Positions 34,691-44,654 of a stretch of 64,000 nt of DNA are shown piece after piece; the stretch's first letter is position 1; every line of letters starts with the position of its first letter. The DNA is from an uncultured Acidobacteriaceae bacterium. Its GTDB lineage: Bacteria; Acidobacteriota; Terriglobia; Terriglobales; Acidobacteriaceae. The stretch is taken from contig CAIVDV010000008.1 of assembly GCA_903904755.1 (NCBI GenBank), positions 27,680 through 91,679 of the forward strand, written 5' to 3'. Made by a program: the position numbers and the translations under genes. Under the pieces are notes generated by a model that had not been told where the DNA came from, did not search any database, and worked only from the letters and a program-made list of their open reading frames with translations.

Positions 34691-35389
34691 ATGTCTCAGA
34701 TAGAACTTGTCATCAAAGTCTTTGAATTTGTGATTCTGCTGTTTTCGCTGTCGTTCCATGAGTGTGCTCATGCGTGGATGGCGTCTCGGTTGGGCGACCA
34801 GACGGCTCGGATGCAGGGTCGGGTTTCTCTGAATCCGATGCGGCACATTGACCCGATTGGGACGCTGCTGTTCCCGGCGCTGATGATTTTTGGCGGAGTT
34901 CCGTTTTTGATTGGTTGGGCGAAGCCGACGCCTGTGATTACGCGGAACTTCAAGAAGATTCGGCGGGATGACAACCTGACGACCCTGGCGGGGCCTGCCT
35001 CGAACCTGGTGCTGGTGGTGATTTGCTTTGTGGCGCTGGTGGTGATGATTACGGTGGTGCCGGGCGGGCAGGATGCGGTGGTGAGCGCGGCGAACTTTGA
35101 TATCAACCCGGCGGGAGAGACGAGTTTGCAGGGGGTTGCGCTGCTGGCGTGGCTGGCGATTCAGGTGAACCTGGCACTGATGTTCTTCAACCTGATACCG
35201 ATACCGCCGCTGGATGGGTCGCATGTGCTGCGGAATATGCTGCCGTATAACGCGCTGGGGACGTATGACCAGTTTGCGCGGTGGGGATTCATCGTGATTC
35301 TGCTGCTGGGGCGGTACATTGTTCCGTTCTTTATGGGGCCGGCGAATGCGGTGATTGACCACGGGCTGGGGTTTTTCCTGAAGGGATAA
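34691..35389 (+). CDS. M50-family site-2-type membrane metalloprotease
   Basis: The 232-residue multi-pass membrane protein has the zinc motif HECAH (His23, Glu24, His27) in its first hydrophobic segment and the third ligand in NLIPIPPLDGSHVL. This places it with the minimal site-2 protease-like family without PDZ domains. The substrate is unknown; relatives cut membrane-bound regulators. I chose ATG 34691; a GTG at 34670 in frame would add 7 residues. Confidence 0.9.
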   Translation: MSQIELVIKVFEFVILLFSLSFHECAHAWMASRLGDQTARMQGRVSLNPMRHIDPIGTLLFPALMIFGGVPFLIGWAKPTPVITRNFKKIRRDDNLTTLAGPASNLVLVVICFVALVVMITVVPGGQDAVVSAANFDINPAGETSLQGVALLAWLAIQVNLALMFFNLIPIPPLDGSHVLRNMLPYNALGTYDQFARWGFIVILLLGRYIVPFFMGPANAVIDHGLGFFLKG

Positions 35390-35457
35390 GAACCCTTGAC
35401 TGCGACAGGCTGACTGGCGTGGGCGGCGATGGCTGCGGTACTCTCTGAGGGACTGAG

Positions 35458-36315
35458 ATGGCTACGCTGGTACGACATTTGCGGGATGCGCTGGTGCGGG
35501 CGTTTGAAGATGACGCGCTGAACACGGCGAAGGCGGCTGCCTACTCGGGGATACTGATGATATTTCCGGGGCTGGTGGTGCTGACGACGGTGCTGGCGGT
35601 GGTACCGGAGGGGAACTCGCTGCTGGACGAGTTGCGAGCGGCGGCGGAGCAGTTTTTGCCGGCGGATACGATGAGTCTGCTGCAGTCGTACTTCCAGTCG
35701 CAGCGGGTGTACTCGGTGCAGGTGATTTTGTCGGCGACAGCGATTGCGGCGTTTGCAGCGCTGGGGGTAATGCTGAGCCTGATGGAGGGCTTCCGGCGGG
35801 CGTACCGGATTCCGGCGGGGACGTGGGGATTCTGGGGAAAGCGGCTGCGGGCGCTGATGCTGGGGCCGATTGCGCTGGTTCCGCTGAGTGTGGCGACGCT
35901 GCTGCTGGTGTTTGGGCACCCGATTGAGCAATGGATGATCAACAACAGCGACCATGAGCTGAGGACGGCAGTACTGGTGCTGTGGCGGCTGGCGCGGTGG
36001 ACGCTGGCGGTGGCGACATCTGTGGCGGTGATGGGGACGATTTACCACTTTGGAACGCAGCGCAAGGAGCACTGGGCGTGGGTGGGGCCTGGAGCGCTGG
36101 CGGCGACGCTGTTCTGGTTTCCCGTGACGCTGGCGTTTGGGTGGTATGTGACGCGGGTGGCGGATTACACGATGATTTACGGGAGCCTGGGAACGGGCAT
36201 TGCGACGCTGGGCTGGCTGTATCTGACGGCGTTCAGCATTTTGCTGGGAGCGGAGCTGAACGGGGTTCTTTACCGGGAACGGCAATCCCGCATTGTCGCC
36301 GGACGAGCGGATTAA
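35458..36315 (+). CDS. YihY/BrkB-family inner-membrane protein
   Basis: The 285-residue product has about six hydrophobic segments and the family features AAYSGILMIFPGLVVLTTVLA near the N-terminus and YGSLGTGIATLGWLYLTAFSILLGAELNGVLY at the C-terminus. The family was once annotated as ribonuclease BN; that activity belongs elsewhere and the real function is unknown, possibly transport. It lies 68 bases after the M50 protease on the same strand. Confidence 0.9.
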   Translation: MATLVRHLRDALVRAFEDDALNTAKAAAYSGILMIFPGLVVLTTVLAVVPEGNSLLDELRAAAEQFLPADTMSLLQSYFQSQRVYSVQVILSATAIAAFAALGVMLSLMEGFRRAYRIPAGTWGFWGKRLRALMLGPIALVPLSVATLLLVFGHPIEQWMINNSDHELRTAVLVLWRLARWTLAVATSVAVMGTIYHFGTQRKEHWAWVGPGALAATLFWFPVTLAFGWYVTRVADYTMIYGSLGTGIATLGWLYLTAFSILLGAELNGVLYRERQSRIVAGRAD

Positions 36316-36499
36316 CCTGGCTTCAACGTGAGTTCCCAGCTACCCGCTGCTAGAATTGACCTCGGCACCCCCTGCGCCAGCCAGTACGTCGTAATGCGTG
36401 TCACAGGAAGGCCAATTTCGCCTCCTGTACAATGAATCGGGCCGGGTTCCGGTCAGTTTTGCACATCCGAAGCGGGACGATCCGCAGACATTTTCCGCA

Positions 36500-36531
36500 T
36501 TCCGCCGCTGACAGGGAGCCAAGCGGCGGAA
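36500..36531 (+). other. Leader hairpin upstream of pyk
   Basis: TTCCGCCGCT (36500-36509) and AGCGGCGGAA (36522-36531) form a perfect 10-bp stem with a 12-base loop, about 80 bases before the pyk start and inside its likely 5' leader. There is no T-run after it. It could be a regulatory leader element; I do not recognise a known riboswitch. Confidence 0.45.
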
Positions 36532-36610
36532 GGTAACGCAAGCCGGCTCTCGCAACTGTTTGGAAGCACAGTCTTTCAACTGCAATTTTGATTTTTCTGG
36601 AGCGATTTTG

Positions 36611-38110
36611 ATGGCCACGGCTGACCTTTCTCCGAACACCGCGATTCTGCAACGGCGCGCAAAGATTGTCGCAACACTGGGACCGGCTTCGAATACGGAG
36701 CCGGTTTTCCGCAAGCTGGTTCAGGCCGGACTGGATATTGTCCGTTTGAACTTTTCGCACGGCACGCACGATGAAAAGCTGGCTCTGATCAAGCTGATTC
36801 GCAAAGTGAGCCAGGAAGAAGGCAAGCCGCTTTGTATTCTGGGCGATTTGCAGGGGCCGAAGATCCGGACCTCGAAGCTGAAGGACCGCACGCCGGTGAT
36901 GCTGGTGGCGGGCGAGACGATTACGATTACGCCGCGGGAAGTGGAAGGCACGGCGGCGCTGGTGGGGACGACCTTCAAGACGCTGGCGGAGAACGTGGAG
37001 CAGGGTTCGCGGATTCTGCTGTCGGACGGGCTGATTGAGCTGCGCGTGACCGAAGTGGTGGAAGACGACGTTGTTTGCGAGATCATCAACGGCGGGAAGC
37101 TGGGCGAGAACAAGGGCATCAACCTGCCGGGCATTCCGGTTCGGGTTCCTTCGCTGACGGAAAAGGACGCTGAGGATCTGGAGTTTGCGCTGAAGAATGG
37201 GGTGGACGCGGTGGCGGTTTCGTTTATCCGCACGGCGGAGGACGTGAACCTTGTACGGCACCGTGTGAGCGCGTACGGCGGGCAGACGTGGATTATTGCC
37301 AAGCTGGAAAAGCCGCAGGCGATTGAGCACCTGGACGCGATTCTGGAAGTGGCGGACGGAATTATGGTGGCCCGCGGCGACCTGGGCGTGGAGATTCCGC
37401 CGGAGAATGTGCCTGCGATTCAGAAGCACATCATTCGCCGGGCCGCGGACTTCCGCAAGCCGGTGATTACGGCGACGCAGATGCTGGAGTCAATGATTGA
37501 GAATCCGCGGCCGACGCGCGCTGAAGTATCGGACGTAGCGAACGCGGTGTATGACGGCACGGATGCGGTGATGCTCTCTGGCGAGTCTGCGATGGGCGCG
37601 TACCCGGTGCTGGCTGTGGAGATGATGGCGCGGATTGTGGCGGAAGCGGAGCGGAATATCGCGCTGGACAAGACGGATGCGGTGGTTCCGCGCGGTCGCA
37701 GCCTGTCGGTCGCCGAGACGATTTGCGAAGCGACGGCACACGCGGCGCGCGATCTGGATTTGCGCGGCATCTGCATCTTTACGGAGTCGGGTGCGACGGC
37801 AATCAAGCTGTCGAAGTACAAGCCGGCCTCGCCGATTTATGCGTTCAGCTCGATTGATGTGACGATTAACCGCCTGAATCTGCTGTGGGGCGTGAAGCCG
37901 GTGCGGTGCAGCAAGGTGCAGACAACCGAAGCGATGGTGGAGTTGGCTGAGACCTCGCTGGAGTCCCTGGGCTATGCGCACAAGAACGAGATTGTGGGCA
38001 TTGTGGCGGGTACGGGAACGAAGTCGGGTTCGACGAACTTCCTGCGGCTGCACAAACTGGGCGACCGGATTTACCGCACCTCGGGTGTGATTCCGCCGAC
38101 AGCTCACTAA
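36611..38110 (+). CDS. pyk: Pyruvate kinase
   Basis: This enzyme converts phosphoenolpyruvate and ADP to pyruvate and ATP at the end of glycolysis. The 499 residues open with RRAKIVATLGPASNTEPVFRKLVQAGLDIVRLNFSHG. The active-site block VMVARGDLGVEIPPENVPAIQK and the signature ITATQMLESMIENPRPTRAEVSDVANAVYDGTDAVMLSGESA are present. The C-terminal allosteric domain is complete. ATG 36611 has CTGGAG about 8 bases upstream; an in-frame codon at 36560 lacks support. Terminated at 38138. Confidence 0.98.
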   Translation: MATADLSPNTAILQRRAKIVATLGPASNTEPVFRKLVQAGLDIVRLNFSHGTHDEKLALIKLIRKVSQEEGKPLCILGDLQGPKIRTSKLKDRTPVMLVAGETITITPREVEGTAALVGTTFKTLAENVEQGSRILLSDGLIELRVTEVVEDDVVCEIINGGKLGENKGINLPGIPVRVPSLTEKDAEDLEFALKNGVDAVAVSFIRTAEDVNLVRHRVSAYGGQTWIIAKLEKPQAIEHLDAILEVADGIMVARGDLGVEIPPENVPAIQKHIIRRAADFRKPVITATQMLESMIENPRPTRAEVSDVANAVYDGTDAVMLSGESAMGAYPVLAVEMMARIVAEAERNIALDKTDAVVPRGRSLSVAETICEATAHAARDLDLRGICIFTESGATAIKLSKYKPASPIYAFSSIDVTINRLNLLWGVKPVRCSKVQTTEAMVELAETSLESLGYAHKNEIVGIVAGTGTKSGSTNFLRLHKLGDRIYRTSGVIPPTAH

Positions 38111-38137
38111 GCTGAGAGGCAAGTGAACGCTGGAACG

Positions 38138-38170
38138 AAAAAATCCCCCGGGTGGCCGGGGGATTTTTTT
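38138..38170. terminator. Bidirectional terminator between pyk and msrA
   Basis: AAAAAATCCCCCGG (38138-38151) and CCGGGGGATTTTTTT form a very stable stem with a four-base loop (GTGG). The A- and T-runs on either side let it stop transcripts from both convergent genes. Confidence 0.92.
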
Positions 38171-38190
38171 GTTGGGGGGAGTGCCGGGGC

Positions 38191-38664
38191 TTAGATGTGG
38201 CAACTGGCCTGGCCGCGCTTTTCGAGATAGCGCTGGTGGTATTCCTCGGCGCGCCAGAAGGTTTGGGCGGGCTCAATGCGGGTGACGATGCGCTTGGGGA
38301 GGAAGCGGCCGCTGGCGGTGAGCTCGGCGATTTTGGCTTCGGCCTGGGCCTGCTGTTCCTGGGAGTGGACGAAGATGGCGGAGCAATACTGGGTGCCCCA
38401 GTCGGGCCCCTGGCGGTTCATCTGGGTGGGGTCGTGAAGCTGGAAGAAGGCGTCGAGCAGCGCTGAGTAGGAGACGACGGCGGGGTCGAAGTCGAGTTCG
38501 ACGACCTCGGCGTGGCCGGTGGAGTCAGTGCAGACGTCTTTGTAGCTGGGGCGCTCGAGGCTGCCGCCCTCGTAGCCAACGGCGGTGGCGGTGACGCCGG
38601 GAATGCGGGCGAAGGCGACTTCAACACCCCAGAAGCATCCGGCACCAAATGTAGCTTTTTCCAA
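38191..38664 (-). CDS. msrA: Peptide methionine-S-sulfoxide reductase MsrA
   Basis: This enzyme reduces methionine-S-sulfoxide in oxidised proteins. The active-site motif GAGCFWG places the nucleophile at Cys10, with [25 protein letters not shown] downstream and a C-terminal recycling cysteine (GQASCHI). I set the start at TTG 38664 because GGAGGG lies 8 bases upstream and it yields the usual 157-residue length. The frame is open back to 38817 with no conserved sequence. Confidence 0.95.
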   Translation of the reverse strand: MEKATFGAGCFWGVEVAFARIPGVTATAVGYEGGSLERPSYKDVCTDSTGHAEVVELDFDPAVVSYSALLDAFFQLHDPTQMNRQGPDWGTQYCSAIFVHSQEQQAQAEAKIAELTASGRFLPKRIVTRIEPAQTFWRAEEYHQRYLEKRGQASCHI

Positions 38665-38736
38665 TGAAATAGCCCTCCAACGGATTGGATGGATTTGGGG
38701 CGAAATGGTTTCAGGATGGGAGCGGATTGTGAGGGG

Positions 38737-38774
38737 AAAAGCAGCGGCCCCGCGCAGAAGGAGTGCGCGGGGCC
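38737..38774 (-). terminator. Intrinsic terminator after the pseudouridine synthase gene
   Basis: GGCCCCGCGCA (38746-38756) and TGCGCGGGGCC (38764-38774) make a perfect 11-bp stem; on the minus strand it is followed by GCTGCTTTT. It lies about 19 bases after the stop of the gene ending at 38793 and separates it from msrA. Confidence 0.88.
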
Positions 38775-38792
38775 GGAGGGTGGTGGATGGGA

Positions 38793-41702
38793 TTACTCGG
38801 GGCGTTTGTTGGTCCACTTGGGCTTGCCCTTGAACTTGCCTTCGAAGCTGTCGCGATGGCGATTCTTTACCTTGGGCTTGCCGTCGGGACCGGTGCGGCC
38901 GCTGGGCTTGGAATTGCTGCCGCCGGGTGCGGGCTTGGGCTCGTCAAAGCGGCGGAAGGGACGGTCTCCTGTGGGACGCCCGAATGCGGGGCGGCCAGAG
39001 GCCGGACGACCAAAGGCAGGACGGCCGGGACCACCTGCGGGACGTGGACGGAACTCGCGCCGGGGCTCGCCGCCTTCGCCTTCAGGCCCGCGAGGGGGAC
39101 GGGGGGTGAAGGGACGGTCGCCCCCCGGACGTGGCGCAAAGCCGCCACGGGAGGGGCCGGAGGGGCGATCCCCTGCCGGACGGAAAGGACGGTCGCCTGA
39201 GGGACGGGGAGTGAAGGGTCGATCTCCCGCAGGACGGAAGGGGCGGTCGCCGGTAGGGCGATCCCCTGCCGGGCGGAAGGGACGGTCGCCACTGGGGCGG
39301 AAAGGACGGTCGCCTGAGGGGCGAGGGGTGAAGGGTCGATCTCCCGAGGGACGCGGTGTAAAGGGACGGCCGGTGCCGGTGGGGCGGGGGCGATCGAAGC
39401 TGCCCTCAGGGCGGGGAGTGAATGGCCTGGGCGTAAAGGGGCGATCGCCAGAGGGGCGAGGGGTGAAGGGACGGGATGCGCCGGGGGTTGAGCCCTCGGG
39501 GCGGGGAGTGAAGGGGCGGGGCGCGCCGGGACGGCTGAAGGTGGGCCGGGGGGCGCGATCGTCGCGGACGGGGCCTACCGGCTCAATGTGAAGGCCGCCG
39601 GGGGAGCGCGGTGTGTCGTGGTCGTAGGGGTCAACCCAGGCCTTGGCCGGACGAGCCGCATTGGGGCTGGTGGCGGGGCGCTGGAAGTCGGCCGGCTTGC
39701 TGAAGCTGGTGGGCTCGGCGGAGTCAGCGGGCTTGTTGAAAGCTGGTTTGTCGAAGGCGGGCTTGTCAAAGGCCGGCTTGTTGAAGGCGGGCTTGTTGAA
39801 AGCCGGCCTGGAGAAACCGCCGGGCTTTTGGAAGCCACCGGTACGAGGGGTGAAGCCCTCGCCTGCGGGAGCGGCGGGACGCTGGAAGGGACGGCCCTCC
39901 TGGCCCTCGGAGTTCTGGGGGCGGAAGGATGGGCGGGCCGGGCCAGCGGGGCGGAAGGGACGGTCACCGGAACCGGCAAAAGGACGGCTGGGGCGGTCTT
40001 CCCTGCCCTGAGTAGGCCGGTCGCCAAACGCCGGGCGGGCGGAAGGGCGGAAGGAGGGGCGATCAGCATCGAAGCGGGGCTTGCCGGCGAAGGGTGGTCG
40101 GGATTCACCCGCAAAGGAATCGAATGGGCGAGCCGGACGGGCGAAGCCGGAGCCGGCGGCGGGACGGGCGGGGCGGTCGAAACGACCTGCGGGACGGGCG
40201 GCAGGACGGGCGTCTGGACCTGCGTCGGGACCGGCGGCGGGGCGGTTGAATGCCGGGCGTCCTTCCTGGTTGCGGTAGGGCGCGGGGCGGCCTGCTTCGC
40301 GAGGGAGCGCGGGGAGGCGCTTGGGGCGCTTGTAGAGCTTGCCTTCGCCAGCGAGGCGGAGCTGATCGACTTCCTCGGGCTCGAGCTCGCGCATTTGGCC
40401 GGGTTCCTGGTCGAGGACGAGGGGGCCGTAGCCGACGCGGCGGATTTTTTCGACGTGGTGGCCGATTTCCTCGAACATCTTGCGGAGTTCGCGGTTGCGG
40501 CCTTCAATGAGGATGACCTCGTACCAGGGATTGTCGCCGGTACGCATGAGGCGGATTTGTGCGGGGGCGGTGCGGACGCGGCCAGTGCCGGTGCCGTGGC
40601 GGCCACGCTCAATCATGACGCCCTGGCGGAGGGCATCGAGGGCCTCTTCGGAGGGGCGGCCTGCGACCTTGACGAGGTAGGTTTTCTCCACGCCAGAGGC
40701 GGCGCGGGTGAGCTTGTTGGCGAGCTCGCCGTCGTTGGTGACGAGGAGCAGACCCTCAGAGAGGTAGTCGAGGCGGCCAACGGGATAGAGGCGCTCGCCT
40801 TCCTGCTGGAAGAAGGACATGACGGTGGGGCGGCCTTCGGGGTCGCTGACGGTGGTGACATAGCCCTTGGGCTTGTTGAGGACGAAGTAGCGGATGCGCT
40901 CGGCACCCTGAAGGAGTTTGCCGGCGACGCGGATGTGGTCGCGGCCTGCGTCGGCCTTGGTGCCGAGCTCGGTGACGACGGCGCCGTTGACCTGAACCTG
41001 ACCGCCTTCAATGAGCTCCTCAGCCTTGCGGCGGGAGGCAATGCCGGCCTTGGCGAGAATCTTCTGGAGACGCTCGAGCTTGGGGGCGGGGCCAGTGGGG
41101 CGGAGGGGCTCTTCGAGGGGCTCGTCGGCGGATTCAGCGGCGGGCTTGGCCTTTTTGGCGGCCTTTTTGACGGGAGCGGCGGGAGCCTCGGCGGGGATTT
41201 CCAGGACGGCGGGGGCTTCAGCCTTGGCGGCCTTGGCTTTTTTGGCGGGCTTGGCGGGGGCGGCTTCGACGACGGCTGCTGGCGCCGCTACGGGAGCGGC
41301 GATTTCGGCAGCGGCGGGCTCGGTGGCCTTCTTTGCGGATTTCTTTGCGGCGGCCTTTTTGACAGGCGCTGCGGGAGCGGGTTCCGGGGCTGCTGCAGCG
41401 GCGACGGCCTTTTTCGCGGCGGTCTTTTTGGCAGCGACTTCGGGGGCCGGGGTTTCTACGACAGCGGCGGCTTTTTTCGCGGGAGCCTTCTTTGCCGGCT
41501 TTGCGTCGGCTGGGACAGCGGCTTTCTTCGCGGCGGCCTTTTTGGGCGTGGGAGCGATTTCCGCCTCTGCGGCGGCGGCTTTGCGGGCGCTGGGCTTTAC
41601 GGCCGGCTGGGCAGCGGCGGTGGTTTTGGTTGCTTTTTGGGTGGCTGCTGCCTTTTTGGCAGGGGTAGATTTGGCGGCCTTGGGCCGTGCGGTGGTGCTC
41701 AT
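38793..41702 (-). CDS. rluB: RsuA/RluB-family rRNA pseudouridine synthase with giant low-complexity tails
   Basis: A normal enzyme of this family is about 250-300 residues; this one has 969. Residues 1-200 are Lys/Ala/Pro-rich with histone H1-like AAKKAAAKK runs. An S4 RNA-binding domain lies at about 208-260 ([20 protein letters not shown]). The catalytic domain is at about 270-460 with Asp312 in [18 protein letters not shown]. Residues 465-969 are Arg/Pro/Gly-rich with many imperfect repeats of [19 protein letters not shown] type. It should modify 23S or 16S rRNA. ATG 41702 was chosen; the frame opens at 41756. The gene follows scpB by 94 bases, a pairing seen in many bacteria. Confidence 0.9.
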   Translation of the reverse strand: MSTTARPKAAKSTPAKKAAATQKATKTTAAAQPAVKPSARKAAAAEAEIAPTPKKAAAKKAAVPADAKPAKKAPAKKAAAVVETPAPEVAAKKTAAKKAVAAAAAPEPAPAAPVKKAAAKKSAKKATEPAAAEIAAPVAAPAAVVEAAPAKPAKKAKAAKAEAPAVLEIPAEAPAAPVKKAAKKAKPAAESADEPLEEPLRPTGPAPKLERLQKILAKAGIASRRKAEELIEGGQVQVNGAVVTELGTKADAGRDHIRVAGKLLQGAERIRYFVLNKPKGYVTTVSDPEGRPTVMSFFQQEGERLYPVGRLDYLSEGLLLVTNDGELANKLTRAASGVEKTYLVKVAGRPSEEALDALRQGVMIERGRHGTGTGRVRTAPAQIRLMRTGDNPWYEVILIEGRNRELRKMFEEIGHHVEKIRRVGYGPLVLDQEPGQMRELEPEEVDQLRLAGEGKLYKRPKRLPALPREAGRPAPYRNQEGRPAFNRPAAGPDAGPDARPAARPAGRFDRPARPAAGSGFARPARPFDSFAGESRPPFAGKPRFDADRPSFRPSARPAFGDRPTQGREDRPSRPFAGSGDRPFRPAGPARPSFRPQNSEGQEGRPFQRPAAPAGEGFTPRTGGFQKPGGFSRPAFNKPAFNKPAFDKPAFDKPAFNKPADSAEPTSFSKPADFQRPATSPNAARPAKAWVDPYDHDTPRSPGGLHIEPVGPVRDDRAPRPTFSRPGAPRPFTPRPEGSTPGASRPFTPRPSGDRPFTPRPFTPRPEGSFDRPRPTGTGRPFTPRPSGDRPFTPRPSGDRPFRPSGDRPFRPAGDRPTGDRPFRPAGDRPFTPRPSGDRPFRPAGDRPSGPSRGGFAPRPGGDRPFTPRPPRGPEGEGGEPRREFRPRPAGGPGRPAFGRPASGRPAFGRPTGDRPFRRFDEPKPAPGGSNSKPSGRTGPDGKPKVKNRHRDSFEGKFKGKPKWTNKRPE

Positions 41703-41796
41703 GGGAATTGCCTTTTCTGCGGGCCGTCTCGCGACGGGCGCGGGTACTGTCGTCAACTGGCTTCACAGCGATTTTGGACGACTGGTTGGTTACTGC

Positions 41797-42723
41797 TTAT
41801 TGAGCCGAATGACTTGCGGTCTCATCGACCGTATCGGCAACTTCTGCAGCCGGGTCATGTTGCCCGGCTATCACGGAGTCTTCCTCGACAGCGGCGAACA
41901 GGGAGCCTGTTGCGTCCGCAGGGGATTCTTCCTGGGGTTCTTCGGTCTCGCTTAGCTCCAGAGCGGCGAGTTTTTCGAATTCCTCCATGGAAGGCAACTC
42001 GGAGATGTCCTTGAGTCCGAAACGGAGGAGGAATTCCTTGGTTGTCTTGTAGAGGATGGGTCGGCCGATGACTTGCTTACGGCCGGCGGTGGTGATGAGC
42101 TTGCGCGCCATGAGGGAGCCAAGGACACCACTGGAGTCCACACCGCGGATTTCGCCGACTTCGGGAGCCGTAACCGGTTGCTTGTAGGCAATGACGGCGA
42201 GGGTTTCGAGAGCGGGCAGGGAGAGCTTGAGAGCGGGCTTGAGACTGCGAACGAAGCTGCGGACGGCGTCGTGATACTCGGGCTTGGTAGCCATGCGGTA
42301 TCCGCCGGCGATTTCGCGAATTTCAATGCCGCGTGGGGCCGACGCGTAGTCGGCGATGAGCTGGTTGAGGAGGCCGCGAAGGATATCGCGGACCTCGCGG
42401 TCCTGGATTCGAGCGAGGCGTTTGGCTTCCTGCTCGATGTCGGTGGGATCGGCTGGGGCTTCCGTTTCAGGGGTTGCGGCCTGGTCCGATTCCGGGGCTG
42501 GTGCCGAGACGGGTTCTACTGGTTCGTCTGCAGCGGGAGTTTCGGCGATTTCTTCAGAATTCAGGCCGAGCTGGGCTGACTCCGCTGCGAGAGATGCGGC
42601 TGCGGCAGTCTGTTCTGCTTTGAAGGCCAGGGCCTCCTCGGCAAACAGAGCTGCGAGCTGCGCCAGAGTGACTGGCTCTTCAGCGGCGTAGATTACGGCT
42701 TCCAGTTTAGGTATAAGGCTCAT
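41797..42723 (-). CDS. scpB: Segregation and condensation protein B
   Basis: ScpB binds ScpA and SMC to form the bacterial condensin. The 308 residues contain the paired winged helices with RGIEIREIAGGYRMATKPEYHDAVRSF and LSLPALETLAVIAYKQPVTAPEVGEIRGVDSSGVL, the family core. Between about 31 and 100, inside the first winged helix, there is an Ala/Glu/Pro-rich insert, and the last 50 residues are acidic. GAAGG precedes ATG 42723. scpA is upstream on the same strand but separated by the phosphate transporter gene. Confidence 0.94.
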   Translation of the reverse strand: MSLIPKLEAVIYAAEEPVTLAQLAALFAEEALAFKAEQTAAAASLAAESAQLGLNSEEIAETPAADEPVEPVSAPAPESDQAATPETEAPADPTDIEQEAKRLARIQDREVRDILRGLLNQLIADYASAPRGIEIREIAGGYRMATKPEYHDAVRSFVRSLKPALKLSLPALETLAVIAYKQPVTAPEVGEIRGVDSSGVLGSLMARKLITTAGRKQVIGRPILYKTTKEFLLRFGLKDISELPSMEEFEKLAALELSETEEPQEESPADATGSLFAAVEEDSVIAGQHDPAAEVADTVDETASHSAQ

Positions 42724-42864
42724 TAAAAAGAAGGCACCTTCAGTATCGTACCGGAATAAACGAAAGCTTGCCTGACTCCTTTGGGGGAGGGGGCGGAAAG
42801 TGGTTGATTTGAGATGGTTTCAGGGCTGCTGGAGAGGCAGGGGGGAAGCGAGGAGCCTGGGCGG

Positions 42865-44469
42865 CTAGGTGAGGTGGCGGAAGAGGAAGAAGAGGCCGCC
42901 GGAGAGGAGTGCGGCGCCGGGGAGGGTGAGGACCCAGCCCATGGCGATGGAGCGGATGGTGGACCACTGGAGTCCGCTGCCGTTTGCGGTCATGGTGCCG
43001 GCGATGCCGGAGCTGAGGACGTGGGTAGTACTGACGGGCATGCCGAATTGGTTGGCGGCGATGATGGTGCCCATGGCGATGACGCCGGCGGTGGCTCCCT
43101 GAGCGTAGTTGAGGTGCTGCTTGCCGATTTTTTCGCCGACGGTGATGACGATGCGCTTCCAGCCGACCATGGTGCCGAGGCCGAGAGCGAGGGCGACGGC
43201 GACCTTGACCCAGACGGGAATGAACTTGGTGGCATGGTCGAGATTGGAGTTGTAGTTGGTGAGGATGAGGTCGTCTTCTGCAGTGAAGACCGCGGGATGG
43301 CTCTTGTGGAGCAGGTTGAGGGAAGCGCTGACGACGTACATCTGGTTTCGAACGTTCTGCTGGTTGTCGGCAGGGACGGATTTGAGCTGCTTGTAGGGGC
43401 CGACTTCGCGGGAGATTTGGAGGATGGTGTCGCGGAGAGCGGGAAGGGTGTCGGGCGTGACCTTGTGGGAGTTGAGGTAGGTGGTGAGTTCCAGGCGGGG
43501 ATCAGGAGTGGCGGCGCTGACGGCGACGTGATGATCGATGACGTGTGCGGCCTGCTCACTGACGGCGACGAAGGTGACGAGATCGGCGGTGCCCATGGTG
43601 TGGTTGAGGGCGTAGGCGGTGGGCATGGTGCCGATGAGGATGAGCATGATGAGGCCCATGCCCTTTTGTCCGTCATTGGAGCCGTGGCCGTAGCTGACGC
43701 CGGTGGAGGCACCGATGAGGAGGAGACGGATGGGGAATGGGGGTGGCTCACCGTCTTTGGGGGTGGTGAAGAGCTCAGGATAGTGGATGGTGCGGCGGGC
43801 AATCCACATGAGGAGAGCGGCGAAGCCGAAGCCGACGATTGGGGAGATGAGGAGAACGCGGAAGACCTTGATGACCTGTTCCCAGTCAACGCCGGCGGTG
43901 GAGTGGTGGGCGCTCATCCAGCCGTTGGCGAGGCCGACGCCGAGGATGGAGCCGATCATTGTGTGGGAGCTTGAGGCGGGAAGGCCGAGCCACCAGGTGC
44001 CGAGGTTCCAGAGGATGGCGGCGACGAGAAGGGCGAAGACCATGGCGAAGCCGGCGCCGGAGCTGACCTGGAGGATGAGTTCTGCGGGGAGGAGGGAGAC
44101 CACGGCAAAGGCAACAGCGCCCGAGGAGGTGAGTACGCCGATGAGGTTCCAGATGCCGGACCAGATGACGGCGGCGAGGGGGTCCATGGAATGGGTGTAA
44201 ATGACGGTGGCCACGGCATTTGCGGTGTCGTGGAATCCGTTGACAAATTCAAAACCGAGGGCGATGAGGAGGGCGAGGGTGAGGAGGAAGAAGGCAGGAG
44301 CGCCGACCTGGGAGACGTTGCCGGTATCGCTGGCGATGGAGAAGGCGCAGTAGCCGATGCCGAGGAGGATTAGGAAAAGGAATAGGCTTCCGGCAAATAT
44401 GCCCGGACGCTTCTTCATTTTTTTCTCAAGCAGCGAACTGCCTGGTTCAGGAGCAACTAACGTTGCCAT
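42865..44469 (-). CDS. pit: PiT-family inorganic phosphate transporter
   Basis: This low-affinity phosphate (metal phosphate) symporter of the inner membrane has 534 residues. The duplicated PiT signatures are visible: GFEFVNGFHDTANAVATVIYTHSM in the first half and TGVSYGHGSNDGQKGMGLIMLILIG in the second. A soluble loop of about 140 residues lies between late helices (RLELTTYLNSHKV... to HATKFIPV). It ends in hydrophobic helices with GMPVSTTHVLSSGIAG. An in-frame ATG at 44418 is the alternative start. It separates scpA from scpB. Confidence 0.95.
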   Translation of the reverse strand: MATLVAPEPGSSLLEKKMKKRPGIFAGSLFLFLILLGIGYCAFSIASDTGNVSQVGAPAFFLLTLALLIALGFEFVNGFHDTANAVATVIYTHSMDPLAAVIWSGIWNLIGVLTSSGAVAFAVVSLLPAELILQVSSGAGFAMVFALLVAAILWNLGTWWLGLPASSSHTMIGSILGVGLANGWMSAHHSTAGVDWEQVIKVFRVLLISPIVGFGFAALLMWIARRTIHYPELFTTPKDGEPPPFPIRLLLIGASTGVSYGHGSNDGQKGMGLIMLILIGTMPTAYALNHTMGTADLVTFVAVSEQAAHVIDHHVAVSAATPDPRLELTTYLNSHKVTPDTLPALRDTILQISREVGPYKQLKSVPADNQQNVRNQMYVVSASLNLLHKSHPAVFTAEDDLILTNYNSNLDHATKFIPVWVKVAVALALGLGTMVGWKRIVITVGEKIGKQHLNYAQGATAGVIAMGTIIAANQFGMPVSTTHVLSSGIAGTMTANGSGLQWSTIRSIAMGWVLTLPGAALLSGGLFFLFRHLT

Positions 44470-44654
44470 TCAGGAACGATCCCCAATCCTGCCGGGCTCT
44501 CCTGCATGGGAACAAGCAGGGTGAAAGCGCACGTCAGATTCACCTGATTTTAACACTGGGGTGGGTGGGAGGAAACTGCTGAATTTTATAGCGGGTGGCG
44601 GGATTTGGTGCTGGCGAGGGGAAATTGCACCAGGGATGGGGCAGGGCCGGGGGG

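Noticed and set aside
38689..39591. Repetitive Gly/Arg/Pro plus-strand frame opposite the pseudouridine synthase tail
   Set aside because: The repeats exist because the minus-strand gene is repetitive. The true gene has the S4 and catalytic domains in its frame.
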